Both the position numbers and the translations under genes were made by a program. Shown here piece after piece: positions 8,207-17,476 of a stretch of DNA of 35,008 bases. The DNA is from an uncultured Pelagibacteraceae bacterium (GTDB lineage: Bacteria > Pseudomonadota > Alphaproteobacteria > Pelagibacterales > Pelagibacteraceae): NCBI GenBank assembly GCA_905618885.1, contig CAJQTC010000019.1, positions 1-35,008 of the forward strand, in the 5' to 3' direction. Position 1 is the stretch's first letter; each line of letters starts with the position of its first letter. The notes beneath the pieces were generated by a model. The model ran no database searches and was not told the DNA's origin. It was given only the letters and a program-made list of their open reading frames with translations.

Positions 8207-10981
8207 ATGACTTCCTTAAAAAAAACAGATCATTTTTATTTAATAGATGGCTCGGGTTATATTTTTAGAGCCTATTATGCGTTACCACCACTTTCAAGAA
8301 AAAGTGACGGTCTACCAACAGGTGCGGTCAGTGGCTTTTGTTCTATGCTCTTCAAGCTCTTAGAAGACTCTAGATCTGATGATTCAATACATAAACCAAC
8401 TCACTTTGCAGTTATCTTTGATTCAGCTAAGAAAAATTTTAGAAATGATATTTATAGCGCATATAAAGCCAATAGAACTGAAACACCTGAGGATTTGATA
8501 CCTCAATTCGAATACATTAGAAAAGCAGTAAAAGCATTTAGTTTACCTTCAATCGAATTAATAAATTATGAAGCGGATGACCTTTTGGCCACATATGCAA
8601 AAAAAATCGTATCTGCTGGAGCTAAAGTAACCGTAATTTCATCGGACAAAGATTTGATGCAACTAGTATCAGAAAAAATAAGACTCTACGATCCCATGAA
8701 AAATAAAGTTCTAGGAGAAAAAGAAGTGTTTGAAAAATTTGGTGTTAAACCTAATCAAGTAATTGATGTTCAATCTTTAGCAGGAGATTCTTCTGATAAT
8801 ATACCTGGTGTGCCCGGTATAGGAGTAAAAACAGCTGCTGAACTTATAAATAAATATAAAACCTTAGATGTTTTATTAGAAAATATTAAGGAAATTCCAC
8901 AAACCAAGAGAAGAGAAACTCTATTAGAAAACAAAGACAAGGCAATACTGAGTAAAAAATTAGTTACATTAAAAGACGATGTTCCTCTCAAAGAAGAGCC
9001 AGAAAGCTTTATTATGAAAAGTGTAGACAAAGAAAAACTTTTTGATTTTTTTCGAGAAATGGAGTTTAATAGATTATTAAGCCAAGCGATTAGTTTTTAT
9101 GGAGAAAGTGAAAGTCAAAACTTAAATCAATCCCAGCAAAAAAAAATTAAAAAAGAAAAAAACATAAACACAAAAAATTATGAATGTATTTTAGATGAAA
9201 AAAATTTAGATAAATGGATAAAAGTTCTAGGAGAAAAAACGGTTATCGCTGTAGATACTGAAACGTCATCTTTAAACCCTTTAGAAACCGAATTAGTTGG
9301 AATATCCTTTAGTTATGCTCCGAATAAAGCATGTTACATACCTTTAGCCCACAAAGAAAAGAGCTTAAAAAAGGAAATAGTTTTAAAAAAAATTAAGCCG
9401 CTTTTAGAAGATCCAAGTATTAAAAAAGTTGGCCAAAATATAAAATTTGATTTTATTGTTTTAAAACAAAACGGTATAGAAATTAATTCAATCGAAGATA
9501 CCATGCTAATTTCTTATACTTTAGATGCAGGCATTAATCGCCATAACATGGATATTTTGTCTGAAATTCATTTAGGACACAAGACAATAACTTTTAAAGA
9601 ACTAGTAGGTTCTGGAAAAAATAAATTAAATTTTACTGACATAGAACTACCCGAAGCAACGGAGTATGCCGCTGAAGACGCAGATGTAACCTTAAGACTA
9701 TACGAATATTTAAAAGAAAGAATGGATGAAGAAAAATTAAATAAAATTTACGAATATTTTGAAAAGCCAATGATAAAATTATTGGCGAAATTAGAATTTA
9801 ATGGAATTAAAGTAGACGCTAATTATCTTAAAAAATTATCAGCACAATTTGAGAAAAAACTAAAAAAAATAGAAAAAGATATCTTTGTTGTAGCGGGAAA
9901 GAAATTCAATATTGGTTCCCCTAAACAACTCGGAGAAATCATTTATAATGATCTTAAGATTGCTAAGCTTAAGAAGACTAAAAAAGGTAGTTTAGCAACT
10001 AATGCGAATGTTTTAGAAAATTTAGCATTAACAGGTCATAAATTTCCTAATTTAATTTTAGAGTGGAGACAGATTTCTAAATTAAAAAATACATATACTG
10101 ATGCATTACAAGATCATATTAGTTCCAAGACTAAAAGAGTACATACTTCATTTTTATTAGCGGCCACTAATACAGGAAGATTGGCATCAAGTGACCCTAA
10201 CTTGCAAAATATCCCTATCAAAACGGAAGAAGGAAAAGAAATTAGAAAAGCTTTTGTTGCTGATAAAGGTAATGTTCTAATTTCTGCAGATTATAATCAA
10301 ATTGAAATGAGAATCCTTGCAGATTTGGCGGATGTGAGGGAATTAAAAAAAGCATTTAAAAACAACGAAGATATACACAACTTAACAGCAAGCCAGGTCT
10401 TTAATATTCCTGTAAATAAAATTAGTGAAGATCTAAGAAGAAAGGCAAAAGCAATTAATTTTGGAATTATTTACGGAATAACTCAATATGGATTAGCAAA
10501 ACAAATTGCAGTTTCAAATCAAGAAGCATTAGATTTTATTAATGCGTACTTTAAAAAATTTCCTGAAATTAAAGATTATATGAATTCAACAATTAAATTT
10601 TGTAGAACTAGAGGATATGTTAATAATATTTTTGGTAGACGAATTCACCTTAAGGGAATTAATGATAAGAGCTTTAGTGTTAGAAGCTTTCAAGAAAGAG
10701 CAGCTATAAATGCACCCATACAAGGGTCGGCAGCAGATATCATTAGGTTAGCAATGATCAAGTTAGATCAACTAATTCAAACAGATAAAAAGTTTAAAAC
10801 AAAAATGCTCTTACAAATTCATGATGAGCTTATTTTTGAATGTTCTAAAACCGATGAAGATTATGTGCAGAAAGTTATTAGGGACGCTATGACTTCCATT
10901 TCTAGTTCAGATTATCATATGTTTTCTATACCTTTAAATGTTAGTATTAACTCTGGCCTTAATTGGGGTGAAGCCCATTAA
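8207..10981 (+). CDS. polA: DNA polymerase I
   Basis: 924-residue family A polymerase with all three domains. The N-terminal 5'-3' exonuclease (about 1-300) includes YKANR and the LAGDSSDNIPGVPGIG helix-hairpin-helix. The 3'-5' proofreading domain (about 330-520) is intact, with VDTETSS, GQNIKFDF and YAAEDADVTLR. The polymerase domain has motif A (SADYNQIEMRILA), motif B (RRKAKAINFGIIYG) and motif C (QIHDELIFE). The O-helix residue is Phe, as in E. coli. It serves Okazaki fragment processing and repair. The start at ATG 8207 opens MTSLKKTDHFYLIDGSGYIFRAYYA, as expected for the family. It is divergent from the ABC ATPase; TATTAT in the short spacer could be its -10 box. Confidence 0.97.
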   Translation: MTSLKKTDHFYLIDGSGYIFRAYYALPPLSRKSDGLPTGAVSGFCSMLFKLLEDSRSDDSIHKPTHFAVIFDSAKKNFRNDIYSAYKANRTETPEDLIPQFEYIRKAVKAFSLPSIELINYEADDLLATYAKKIVSAGAKVTVISSDKDLMQLVSEKIRLYDPMKNKVLGEKEVFEKFGVKPNQVIDVQSLAGDSSDNIPGVPGIGVKTAAELINKYKTLDVLLENIKEIPQTKRRETLLENKDKAILSKKLVTLKDDVPLKEEPESFIMKSVDKEKLFDFFREMEFNRLLSQAISFYGESESQNLNQSQQKKIKKEKNINTKNYECILDEKNLDKWIKVLGEKTVIAVDTETSSLNPLETELVGISFSYAPNKACYIPLAHKEKSLKKEIVLKKIKPLLEDPSIKKVGQNIKFDFIVLKQNGIEINSIEDTMLISYTLDAGINRHNMDILSEIHLGHKTITFKELVGSGKNKLNFTDIELPEATEYAAEDADVTLRLYEYLKERMDEEKLNKIYEYFEKPMIKLLAKLEFNGIKVDANYLKKLSAQFEKKLKKIEKDIFVVAGKKFNIGSPKQLGEIIYNDLKIAKLKKTKKGSLATNANVLENLALTGHKFPNLILEWRQISKLKNTYTDALQDHISSKTKRVHTSFLLAATNTGRLASSDPNLQNIPIKTEEGKEIRKAFVADKGNVLISADYNQIEMRILADLADVRELKKAFKNNEDIHNLTASQVFNIPVNKISEDLRRKAKAINFGIIYGITQYGLAKQIAVSNQEALDFINAYFKKFPEIKDYMNSTIKFCRTRGYVNNIFGRRIHLKGINDKSFSVRSFQERAAINAPIQGSAADIIRLAMIKLDQLIQTDKKFKTKMLLQIHDELIFECSKTDEDYVQKVIRDAMTSISSSDYHMFSIPLNVSINSGLNWGEAH

Positions 10982-10997
10982 TTTGATTAAATAGTGC

Positions 10998-11036
10998 CTA
11001 AATTTTGACAATTTAGTTATAAAAATTAAATATTAT
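10998..11036 (+). promoter_or_regulatory. Palindrome overlapping a candidate chvI promoter
   Basis: CTAAATT (10998-11004) and AATTTAG (11010-11016) form a perfect 7-base inverted repeat around TTGAC. The same bases give a consensus -35 TTGACA (11005-11010). A weak -10 (TAAATA, 11027-11032) follows after 16 bases. Transcription would then start at or next to the chvI ATG at 11037, with no visible ribosome binding site. The repeat could be an operator over the -35 box. It lacks a T-tract, so it is a poor terminator for polA. Confidence 0.33.
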
Positions 11037-11735
11037 ATGTCACAAACAATTGCACTTGTAGACGATGATCGAAATCTTTTGACCGGCATTAGCATTGCCT
11101 TAGAAAGAGAAGGATTTAAAGTACAAACTTATATTGATGGTGAAACTGCCCTTAATGGTCTGACTAGAAATCCTCCTGATCTTGCAGTTATTGATATTAA
11201 AATGCCTAGAATGGATGGAGAAGAACTTTTAACCCGATTAAGAAAAAAAATGTCCATTCCTATTATTTTTTTAACCTCCAAAGATGATGAAGTTGATGAG
11301 TTATTGGGACTCAAGTTAGGTGCTTATGATTTTGTTAAAAAATCGGGTGGCTTTTCTATAAAAGTTTTAATTGAAAGAATAAAGATTCAACTTAGAAAAA
11401 AAATTGAAGTTATTGACGATTCTAAAAGCCTCATTGTTCATGGAAAGCTGAAGTTGGACCCAGCTCAATTAGAATGTGAATGGAATGAAAAAGCATTGCC
11501 TGACAAATTAACCACTACTGAATTTTTAATAGTTAAAGAACTTGCAAAAAGGCCTGGGGTAATAAAAGAAAGAGCACATTTAATGGATATAGCCTACAAA
11601 GAGAATACAGAAATAGAAGATAGGACTATTGATAGCCACATTAAACGTATTAGAAAAAAATTTAAAAAAGTAGATGATAAATTTTCTGCAATTGAAACAA
11701 GGTATGGAAGTGGGTATAGATGGAATGTTAGCTAA
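11037..11735 (+). CDS. chvI: ChvI-family OmpR-type response regulator
   Basis: 232 residues: receiver domain (1-120) followed by an OmpR/PhoB winged helix (about 135-230). The opening QTIALVDDDRN and IKMPRMDGEELL are hallmark ChvI sequence. The phospho-acceptor is Asp53 and the switch residue lies in FLTSKDDE. The receiver lysine is kept (Lys102), but the usual cis-proline that follows it is replaced: the canonical DFITKPFSQRLL reads DFVKKSGGFSIKVL, a Pro loss plus about two added residues. In rhizobia ChvG/ChvI responds to acid and envelope stress and controls exopolysaccharide and outer membrane genes; targets here are unknown. The stop overlaps the chvG start (TAATG). Confidence 0.92.
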   Translation: MSQTIALVDDDRNLLTGISIALEREGFKVQTYIDGETALNGLTRNPPDLAVIDIKMPRMDGEELLTRLRKKMSIPIIFLTSKDDEVDELLGLKLGAYDFVKKSGGFSIKVLIERIKIQLRKKIEVIDDSKSLIVHGKLKLDPAQLECEWNEKALPDKLTTTEFLIVKELAKRPGVIKERAHLMDIAYKENTEIEDRTIDSHIKRIRKKFKKVDDKFSAIETRYGSGYRWNVS

Positions 11736-13270
11736 TGAACCAAAAAAAATCAGCATCTATATTAAAAAAATTTTTATTATTTAATTTAATAGTTTTTTCT
11801 GTATTAGGACTTTTTACTTTTATTTATCTACAGGCAATTCAACCCAACTTAGTAAAAAATAAGTCAATAAGTCATTTAGTTGTTATCAAAAACACTACCG
11901 ATCATTTACAAAGATTAAAAGTAGATTTTAATGAAAAAGGCCTAAGCACTTTTCTATTGTCAGCTAGATTTTTATTTCAAAGCTTAGACAGAGTGCAGTT
12001 TTTCAATTTAGAAGGAAATTTGATTGGTGATACCAACATGCTAGATTTAGATCAAAATGTTTTTTCTAGATCTGACTTAGTTGTTGAACAAGAAATAAAC
12101 AATACCAGCGTTAACCAAAATAGAAATAGTAAGACCAATACTATTAATAACGAACTTGACTATTATAAGGAAATAAAAAATACCATTTTAAATAAAATTA
12201 AAAATGAACCTTATGTTATAGAAAGTAAAATAAAGAAAGATTTTTTTGTACAAACTTTAGATAAAGTTTTAATAGATAGAAAAAAAATTGGTTACATTAT
12301 TGTTAGTGAAGAATCCAATGAAATACTAGTAGCTGTTGATGAAAGAAAAAATTTTATAATTCGAACTGTATTAGCAGTTGCCTTAGTCATTTTTATTTTT
12401 TCTGTTTTCTTAAACAAATATATCTTAAGACCAATAAGTTTTTTGGTTAAATACACGGAGTCAATAAAAGCAAAATCAAATCAAATTGTTGATATAGATA
12501 ATTTTTTTATAAGGAGTGATGAAATAGGTAAATTGACACAATCTATCCATGAAATGACTCTAGATCTTCAGAAAAGAACTAATCGTGCAGAAACTTTCTC
12601 TGCAGATTTAGCTCATGAGATCAGAAATCCATTAGCATCATTAAAAGGAGCATCTGAACTATTAGACAAAACTATAGAAAAAAAAGACCGAGAAAAATTA
12701 TTGAATATTATTAATCATGATGCTGAGCGTATAGAGCGTCTTATTACTGATTATACGCAAATGTTAAAAGATGAAGCCTCTCTATCAAGGGAAAAAATGC
12801 TTAAAGTTGATTTAAATTTAATTATTAGAAATGTTGTGGAAGATTTTAAACAAGATATTGAAAGCTTGAACAAGAAAATTAATATTGAAATAGTAACCAA
12901 AAAAGATAAGAAAAAATCTTTTCATATTCTGGGAATTGAAAACAGAATTGAGCAAGTTGTTGCTAATCTTTTAGATAATGCAATTTCATTTAGTCAAAAT
13001 AGTAGTAAAATTATAGTTGAAATACGTAATGAAAAAAATTATTTTTTGATAACCTTCAAAGATGAGGGACCAGGTTTTAATGAAAAAAAAATAGAAAATA
13101 TATTTAAACGATTTTACAGTAATAGACCAAAGAATTTTGGGGAACACTCTGGTTTAGGTCTTAATATAGTTAAAAATATTATTGAGCTTCATAAAGGCAA
13201 AATCAAAGCATCAAACAGAATAGATGCTAAGGGAGCACAAATAGAAGTTATATTGCCCAAACATACCTAG
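11735..13270 (+). CDS. chvG: ChvG-family sensor histidine kinase
   Basis: 511-residue membrane kinase. TM1 spans about residues 12-32 and TM2 about 208-228, enclosing a ~175-residue periplasmic sensor. A HAMP segment follows TM2. The HisKA motif is FSADLAHEIRNPLASLKGA with phospho-acceptor His294. The ATPase domain has NLLDNAISFS, DEGPGF, IFKRFYSNRP and GLGLNIVKNI. The periplasmic part keeps the ChvG-like opening (LQAIQPNLV...) and is lysine/asparagine-rich. It is translationally coupled to chvI by a one-base overlap. Downstream the usual alphaproteobacterial hprK and PTS genes are absent and ahcY follows directly. Identity rests on pairing with ChvI plus the kinase core. Confidence 0.9.
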   Translation: MNQKKSASILKKFLLFNLIVFSVLGLFTFIYLQAIQPNLVKNKSISHLVVIKNTTDHLQRLKVDFNEKGLSTFLLSARFLFQSLDRVQFFNLEGNLIGDTNMLDLDQNVFSRSDLVVEQEINNTSVNQNRNSKTNTINNELDYYKEIKNTILNKIKNEPYVIESKIKKDFFVQTLDKVLIDRKKIGYIIVSEESNEILVAVDERKNFIIRTVLAVALVIFIFSVFLNKYILRPISFLVKYTESIKAKSNQIVDIDNFFIRSDEIGKLTQSIHEMTLDLQKRTNRAETFSADLAHEIRNPLASLKGASELLDKTIEKKDREKLLNIINHDAERIERLITDYTQMLKDEASLSREKMLKVDLNLIIRNVVEDFKQDIESLNKKINIEIVTKKDKKKSFHILGIENRIEQVVANLLDNAISFSQNSSKIIVEIRNEKNYFLITFKDEGPGFNEKKIENIFKRFYSNRPKNFGEHSGLGLNIVKNIIELHKGKIKASNRIDAKGAQIEVILPKHT

Positions 13271-13325
13271 GATTAGGATTGTTGCTTGCTAAGAAGAAAT
13301 TATGTTGCTAAAACACGCGCAGAAT

Positions 13326-14612
13326 ATGAGTGATTATAAAGTAAAAGACATTAGTTTAGCTGAGTTTGGTAGAAAAGAAATTTCTCTAGCTGAAACTGAA
13401 ATGCCAGGTTTAATGGCATTAAGAAGAGAATACAAAAATAAGTTTCCTCTTAAAGGAGCAAAAATTCTAGGCTGTTTGCACATGACAATTCAAACAGCAG
13501 TTCTAATCGAAACACTTGTTGATTTGGGTGCTGAAGTGAGATGGTCGTCATGTAATATATTTTCAACACAAGATCATGCGGCAGCAGCTATCGCTAAAGC
13601 AGGAACACCAGTTTTTGCCTGGAAAGGTGAAACTGAAGAAGAAGCTATATGGTGCATAAGGCAAACAATCGAAGGAAAAAAAGATTGGAAAGCAAATATG
13701 CTACTAGATGATGGTGGTGATTTAACCGCAATGATGCATAACGATTATAAAAATTTATTAAAAGAAATAAAAGGTGTTTCAGAGGAAACAACAACAGGAA
13801 TTAAAGCATTAAACAAAATGGAAAAAGATGGATCTTTAATGATACCAGCAATCAACGTTAATGATTCAGTTACAAAGTCTAAATTTGATAATTTGTATGG
13901 ATGTCGCGAAAGTTTAGTAGATGGAATAAAAAGAGCTACTGATGTAATGATGTCAGGTAAAGTAGCGATTGTAGCTGGGTTTGGTGATGTTGGAAAAGGA
14001 AGTGCAGCATCTTTAAGACAGGCTGGTGCAAGAGTAATGGTCACAGAAGTTGACCCGATCTGCGCACTACAAGCTTCTATGGAAGGTTATGAAGTTGTTT
14101 TAATGGATGAAGCAATTAAGAGAGCCGACATAGTAGTTACAGCCACTGGAAACAAAGATATTGTTACAGCAGACCACATGAGAGATATGAAAGACAGAGC
14201 AATTCTTTGTAACATTGGTCATTTTGATAATGAGATTCAAGTAGAAGCATTAAAAAACTATAAATGGGATGAAATAAAACCTCAAGTTCATGAAATAGAA
14301 CTACCAAGTAAAAAAAGAATTATATTGTTAGCAGAAGGAAGGCTGGTTAATCTTGGCTGTGCAACTGGACACCCAAGTTTTGTTATGAGTGCGTCTTTTA
14401 CAAATCAAGTAATAGCACAAATTGAATTATGGAATAACTCTGATAAATATGAAAACAAAGTTTATGTATTACCTAAACATTTAGATGAAAAAGTAGCTAC
14501 TTTGCACCTAGAAAAAGTTGGAGCAAAACTAACTAAAATGTCAAAAGAACAAGCTGATTACATTAGCGTTAAACCATCCGGACCATTTAAACCAGATACT
14601 TACCGCTACTAA
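13326..14612 (+). CDS. ahcY: S-adenosylhomocysteine hydrolase (adenosylhomocysteinase)
   Basis: NAD-dependent enzyme converting S-adenosylhomocysteine to homocysteine and adenosine, which clears the product of methyl transfer. The NAD-binding motif [18 protein letters not shown], the active-site [25 protein letters not shown] and NIGHFDNEI, and the C-terminal lysine/tyrosine tail KPDTYRY are all present. The ORF track starts at 13302 (MLLKHAQN...), but family members begin close to the second Met ([14 protein letters not shown]), so ATG 13326 is preferred, giving 428 residues. It follows chvG by 55 bases and precedes tsaE by 11, so it probably belongs to the same long plus-strand transcription unit. 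The short spacer before it showed no recognizable SAM or SAH riboswitch. Confidence 0.96.
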   Translation: MSDYKVKDISLAEFGRKEISLAETEMPGLMALRREYKNKFPLKGAKILGCLHMTIQTAVLIETLVDLGAEVRWSSCNIFSTQDHAAAAIAKAGTPVFAWKGETEEEAIWCIRQTIEGKKDWKANMLLDDGGDLTAMMHNDYKNLLKEIKGVSEETTTGIKALNKMEKDGSLMIPAINVNDSVTKSKFDNLYGCRESLVDGIKRATDVMMSGKVAIVAGFGDVGKGSAASLRQAGARVMVTEVDPICALQASMEGYEVVLMDEAIKRADIVVTATGNKDIVTADHMRDMKDRAILCNIGHFDNEIQVEALKNYKWDEIKPQVHEIELPSKKRIILLAEGRLVNLGCATGHPSFVMSASFTNQVIAQIELWNNSDKYENKVYVLPKHLDEKVATLHLEKVGAKLTKMSKEQADYISVKPSGPFKPDTYRY

Positions 14613-14623
14613 CTTAGTAGCTA

Positions 14624-15073
14624 ATGATCATAAAATCTTTAGATCAATTAAATCAAGTTACATTAAATATTATTAAAAAAATTAACAAAGAAGACTGCAT
14701 CTTGTTATTTGGAGAAATAGGAACTGGTAAAACTACACTAACAAGAGCCTTAATAAACAATCTTCAAAATCAAAACAAACAAGTTGAGACAGAAGTATTA
14801 AGTCCAACTTTTAATATTGTATATGAATATGAAATTAGTGAATTAAAAATCATGCATTACGATCTATATAGATTAAAAACTGAAAAAGATGTTCAACAAC
14901 TTGGAATTTTTAATCAAAGCTCGAAAAGTATAAAAGTTATAGAATGGGCCGAAATAATTAAAGTCAAACCAGATGACAGACTTGAAGTTTACATTTCTCA
15001 TGAGAGAGAACAAAATGTGAGAAAAATATATTTTAAAGGATTTGGAAATTGGAAGGGATTTAATGCAATATAA
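14624..15073 (+). CDS. tsaE: tRNA N6-adenosine threonylcarbamoyltransferase ATPase subunit TsaE
   Basis: 149-residue P-loop ATPase of the complex that makes t6A37 in ANN-decoding tRNAs, working with TsaB and TsaD. The Walker A motif GEIGTGKT (residues 30-37), VLSPTFNIVYEY, MHYDLYRL and the late VIEWAE motif are the family signature. It starts 11 bases after ahcY. Its end overlaps the next gene, by 11 bases if that gene starts at 15063. The order ahcY-tsaE-phosphotransferase-uridylyltransferase matches the alphaproteobacterial arrangement, which supports the calls for all four. Confidence 0.93.
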   Translation: MIIKSLDQLNQVTLNIIKKINKEDCILLFGEIGTGKTTLTRALINNLQNQNKQVETEVLSPTFNIVYEYEISELKIMHYDLYRLKTEKDVQQLGIFNQSSKSIKVIEWAEIIKVKPDDRLEVYISHEREQNVRKIYFKGFGNWKGFNAI

Positions 15074-16037
15074 AATAAAAAAAATTTCAGGTGATGCTTC
15101 TTTTCGTGAATTTTACAAAATAGAAAAAAAATTTGGATCAACAATATTAGTAAAAGCAAATAAAGATAAATTTAGAAATCTAATTATTTATGCAGCAGTA
15201 AACGAACTGTTAATTAAAAATAAAATTAATGCTCCAAAACTAATTAAAGAGTATTTTTCTAACAACATGATGGAGATAGAAAATCTAGGAGATCATTCTT
15301 TCTTAGAACATGTAAAAAATAAAAAAAACAAATTTAACGATTATAAAAAACTAATAAAATTAATCATTAAATTACAAAAAATAAAATTTAAGAAGAGTAT
15401 TAAATTTAAAAATAATAAAATTATAATCAACAAACACAATCTCTCCGAATTGCATAAAGAATCTGATTTATTTTTTGATTGGTATTTAAAAAATAATGGG
15501 AAAAAAAAAGAATTTAAAAAAAATAAAAATATAATAAAAAAGGAATTAAATATTCTTTATAAAAAACTTCACTACCAGGAAATGTGTTTTGTACACAGGG
15601 ACTTTCACGCTTCTAATATAATGGTCAAAAATAATAGGTTTGGTTTAATTGACTCACAAGATGCCATGAATGGAAATTTACTTTACGATGTAGCATCACT
15701 TATTGATGATGTTAGAATTAAAATTTCGAAAGAACTAAAATCTTTACTTTTTAATTACTACCTTTCTAAAACAACAAAAATTAAAAATAATAAAGAAAAA
15801 TTTTTGGCAAAAAATGATTTTGATATTTTATCAGTACAAAGGAATTTAAAAATATTGGGGATCTTTGTTAGACTTTGTAAAAGAGACCACAAATCAGTCT
15901 ACCTAAAATATTTACCATATATTTGGAGATTATTAGAGTTAAGACTTAAGAATCCAATTTTCATTAATTTGAGGTATTTATTAAATAAAGCTATTAATAG
16001 GAAAAACAGAAAAAAAATAAATTTTAATGAAAATTAA
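15063..16037 (+). CDS. amgK: AmgK-like sugar kinase (aminoglycoside phosphotransferase fold)
   Basis: Kinase of the APH/choline kinase fold. The catalytic loop FVHRDFHASNIM and the metal-binding FGLIDSQDA are clear, and GDASFREFYKI matches the nucleotide-binding start of AmgK proteins. Together with the following MurU-like gene it should phosphorylate anomeric N-acetylmuramic acid (and possibly GlcNAc) in peptidoglycan recycling. The ORF track begins at 15042, but ATG 15063 sits just behind GGAAGGGA, so the shorter form (about 324 residues) is preferred. The protein is very Lys/Ile/Asn-rich, as expected from base composition. The stop overlaps the next start by 11 bases. Substrate is inferred from gene order rather than from active-site residues. 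Confidence 0.82.
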   Translation: MQYKIKKISGDASFREFYKIEKKFGSTILVKANKDKFRNLIIYAAVNELLIKNKINAPKLIKEYFSNNMMEIENLGDHSFLEHVKNKKNKFNDYKKLIKLIIKLQKIKFKKSIKFKNNKIIINKHNLSELHKESDLFFDWYLKNNGKKKEFKKNKNIIKKELNILYKKLHYQEMCFVHRDFHASNIMVKNNRFGLIDSQDAMNGNLLYDVASLIDDVRIKISKELKSLLFNYYLSKTTKIKNNKEKFLAKNDFDILSVQRNLKILGIFVRLCKRDHKSVYLKYLPYIWRLLELRLKNPIFINLRYLLNKAINRKNRKKINFNEN

Positions 16038-16725
16038 AAAAGCCATGATTCTCGCAGCTGGTCTTGGCAAACGAATGCGACCATTAACTGAAACAATACC
16101 AAAACCGTTAATAAAGGTTGGTCCAAAAAATCTTTTAGAAAGATCAATCGAGTTACTTTCAAAAATGGGTATTGATGAACTAGTTATAAACACGTATCAT
16201 TTATCTGAAGAAATTGATAATTTTCTTAAGAATAAGAATTACGGAATTTCTATTAACCTTTCAAAAGAAAAAGAATTGTTAGATACAGGAGGTGGTATTT
16301 TGAATGCTACTAAAAAATTTGAAAACAAACCTTTTTTTGTTTTAAATCCGGATACAATCTGGAATAAAGATTACTACGAAGAACTAAAAATTCTTGAAAA
16401 CTCTTATTTAGAAAACAATAAACCTACTTTGTTACTAGTTAATAAAAATAATAGTCACGATAAATCTTTCAAAGGTGATTTTAATTTTATAGAAAATAAT
16501 CACATTATAAGAGGTTTAAACAATCAATACATATTTACAGGCGCACAGATTATTAATAGATCTATTTTTGATGGTATAAAAAAAAATGTTTTTTCAATGA
16601 ATGAAGTCTGGAACCATATGATTGAAAAAAAAAAATTGTTAGGACAAGAAAGTAATCAAATTTTTTTTCATGTAAACAACATTAAAGTTTACGAAGAGCT
16701 AAATAAATTAAAATTTACTGATTAG
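16027..16725 (+). CDS. murU: MurU-like nucleotidyltransferase (N-acetylmuramate-1-P uridylyltransferase)
   Basis: 232-residue sugar-phosphate nucleotidyltransferase. The N-terminal MILAAGLGKRMRPLTETIPKPLIKV is the nucleotide-binding signature; DTGGGI and the metal-site NPDTIW follow. Its length and position directly after the AmgK-like kinase fit MurU, which forms UDP-MurNAc from MurNAc-1-phosphate, bypassing the MurA/MurB steps. A mannose- or glucose-1-phosphate enzyme is the alternative, but those are usually longer. The gene overlaps the kinase by 11 bases and also overlaps the convergent phosphoglycerate mutase by 11 bases at the 3' end. Confidence 0.83.
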   Translation: MKIKKAMILAAGLGKRMRPLTETIPKPLIKVGPKNLLERSIELLSKMGIDELVINTYHLSEEIDNFLKNKNYGISINLSKEKELLDTGGGILNATKKFENKPFFVLNPDTIWNKDYYEELKILENSYLENNKPTLLLVNKNNSHDKSFKGDFNFIENNHIIRGLNNQYIFTGAQIINRSIFDGIKKNVFSMNEVWNHMIEKKKLLGQESNQIFFHVNNIKVYEELNKLKFTD

Positions 16726-17434
16726 TAATAATTGTTTTTTCTCTAGATTTATCTAAGTACTGAATATCTTTTATATCTAAGATTTGATCGAATTCAATAA
16801 TTAGTGGATTTCCTGTTGGTATTTCTAATTCATTAATTTTTTGATCTGATATGTTAAATAATTTTTTACAAAGAGCCCTCAAAGAATTCCCATGTGCGGT
16901 GATTATTATATTTTTATTTTTTTGTAAGTCAGGTTTAATTTTACTTTCAAAGAAAGGAATTACTCTATTGTATGTATCTTTTAGTGACTCCGTTAAAGGT
17001 ATCAAGCCTTGAGGTATGCGAGTGTTTAAAGGACTAAGTAAAGATTGGTTTTTGTCATTTTCAGACATTGGTGGTGGAGATACATCCCAAGACCTTCGAT
17101 ATTTTTTAAACAGTTCTTCACCAATTTGTTTTTTAGTCTCTTCTTTGTTTAATCCAGTTAATGAACCATAATGTCTTTCATTAATTTCCCAAGAGGTATT
17201 TAAGTCTAGTTCTAAATTATTTTCTTCAAGTATAACTGTTAGAGTTTTAATGGCTCTTTTTAAAAATGATGTGTAGGATATATCTATATTTATATTAAGA
17301 TTTTTAATTAATTTTCCTGAATTCCTAGCTTCTAGAATGCCCTGTTCTGATAAACCAACATCTACCCATCCAGTAAATCTGTTTTCGGCGTTCCAAATGC
17401 TTTGGCCATGTCTGGTTAAAATTAATTTACTCAT
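16715..17434 (-). CDS. gpmA: 2,3-bisphosphoglycerate-dependent phosphoglycerate mutase
   Basis: 239-residue histidine phosphatase superfamily enzyme interconverting 3- and 2-phosphoglycerate in lower glycolysis and gluconeogenesis. The phospho-acceptor His9 lies in LTRHGQSIWN. The dPGM-specific ENRFTGWVDVGLSE, NERHYGSLTGLNK and YRRSWDVSPPP are present, and the second catalytic histidine is in ITAHGNSLRAL. These motifs separate it from general phosphatases of the superfamily. It is convergent with murU (11-base overlap) and divergent from the VanZ-like gene across 42 bases. Confidence 0.95.
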   Translation of the reverse strand: MSKLILTRHGQSIWNAENRFTGWVDVGLSEQGILEARNSGKLIKNLNINIDISYTSFLKRAIKTLTVILEENNLELDLNTSWEINERHYGSLTGLNKEETKKQIGEELFKKYRRSWDVSPPPMSENDKNQSLLSPLNTRIPQGLIPLTESLKDTYNRVIPFFESKIKPDLQKNKNIIITAHGNSLRALCKKLFNISDQKINELEIPTGNPLIIEFDQILDIKDIQYLDKSREKTIITNQ

Positions 17435-17476
17435 AATACTTTATTATTAAATAGCATGTACTATATTTGAATAACA

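Noticed and set aside
13271-13325. Possible SAM/SAH riboswitch before ahcY, suggested by the repeated TTGCTAA
   Set aside because: Only 55 bases between chvG and the ATG, no convincing stem or pseudoknot and no match to consensus elements I recall.
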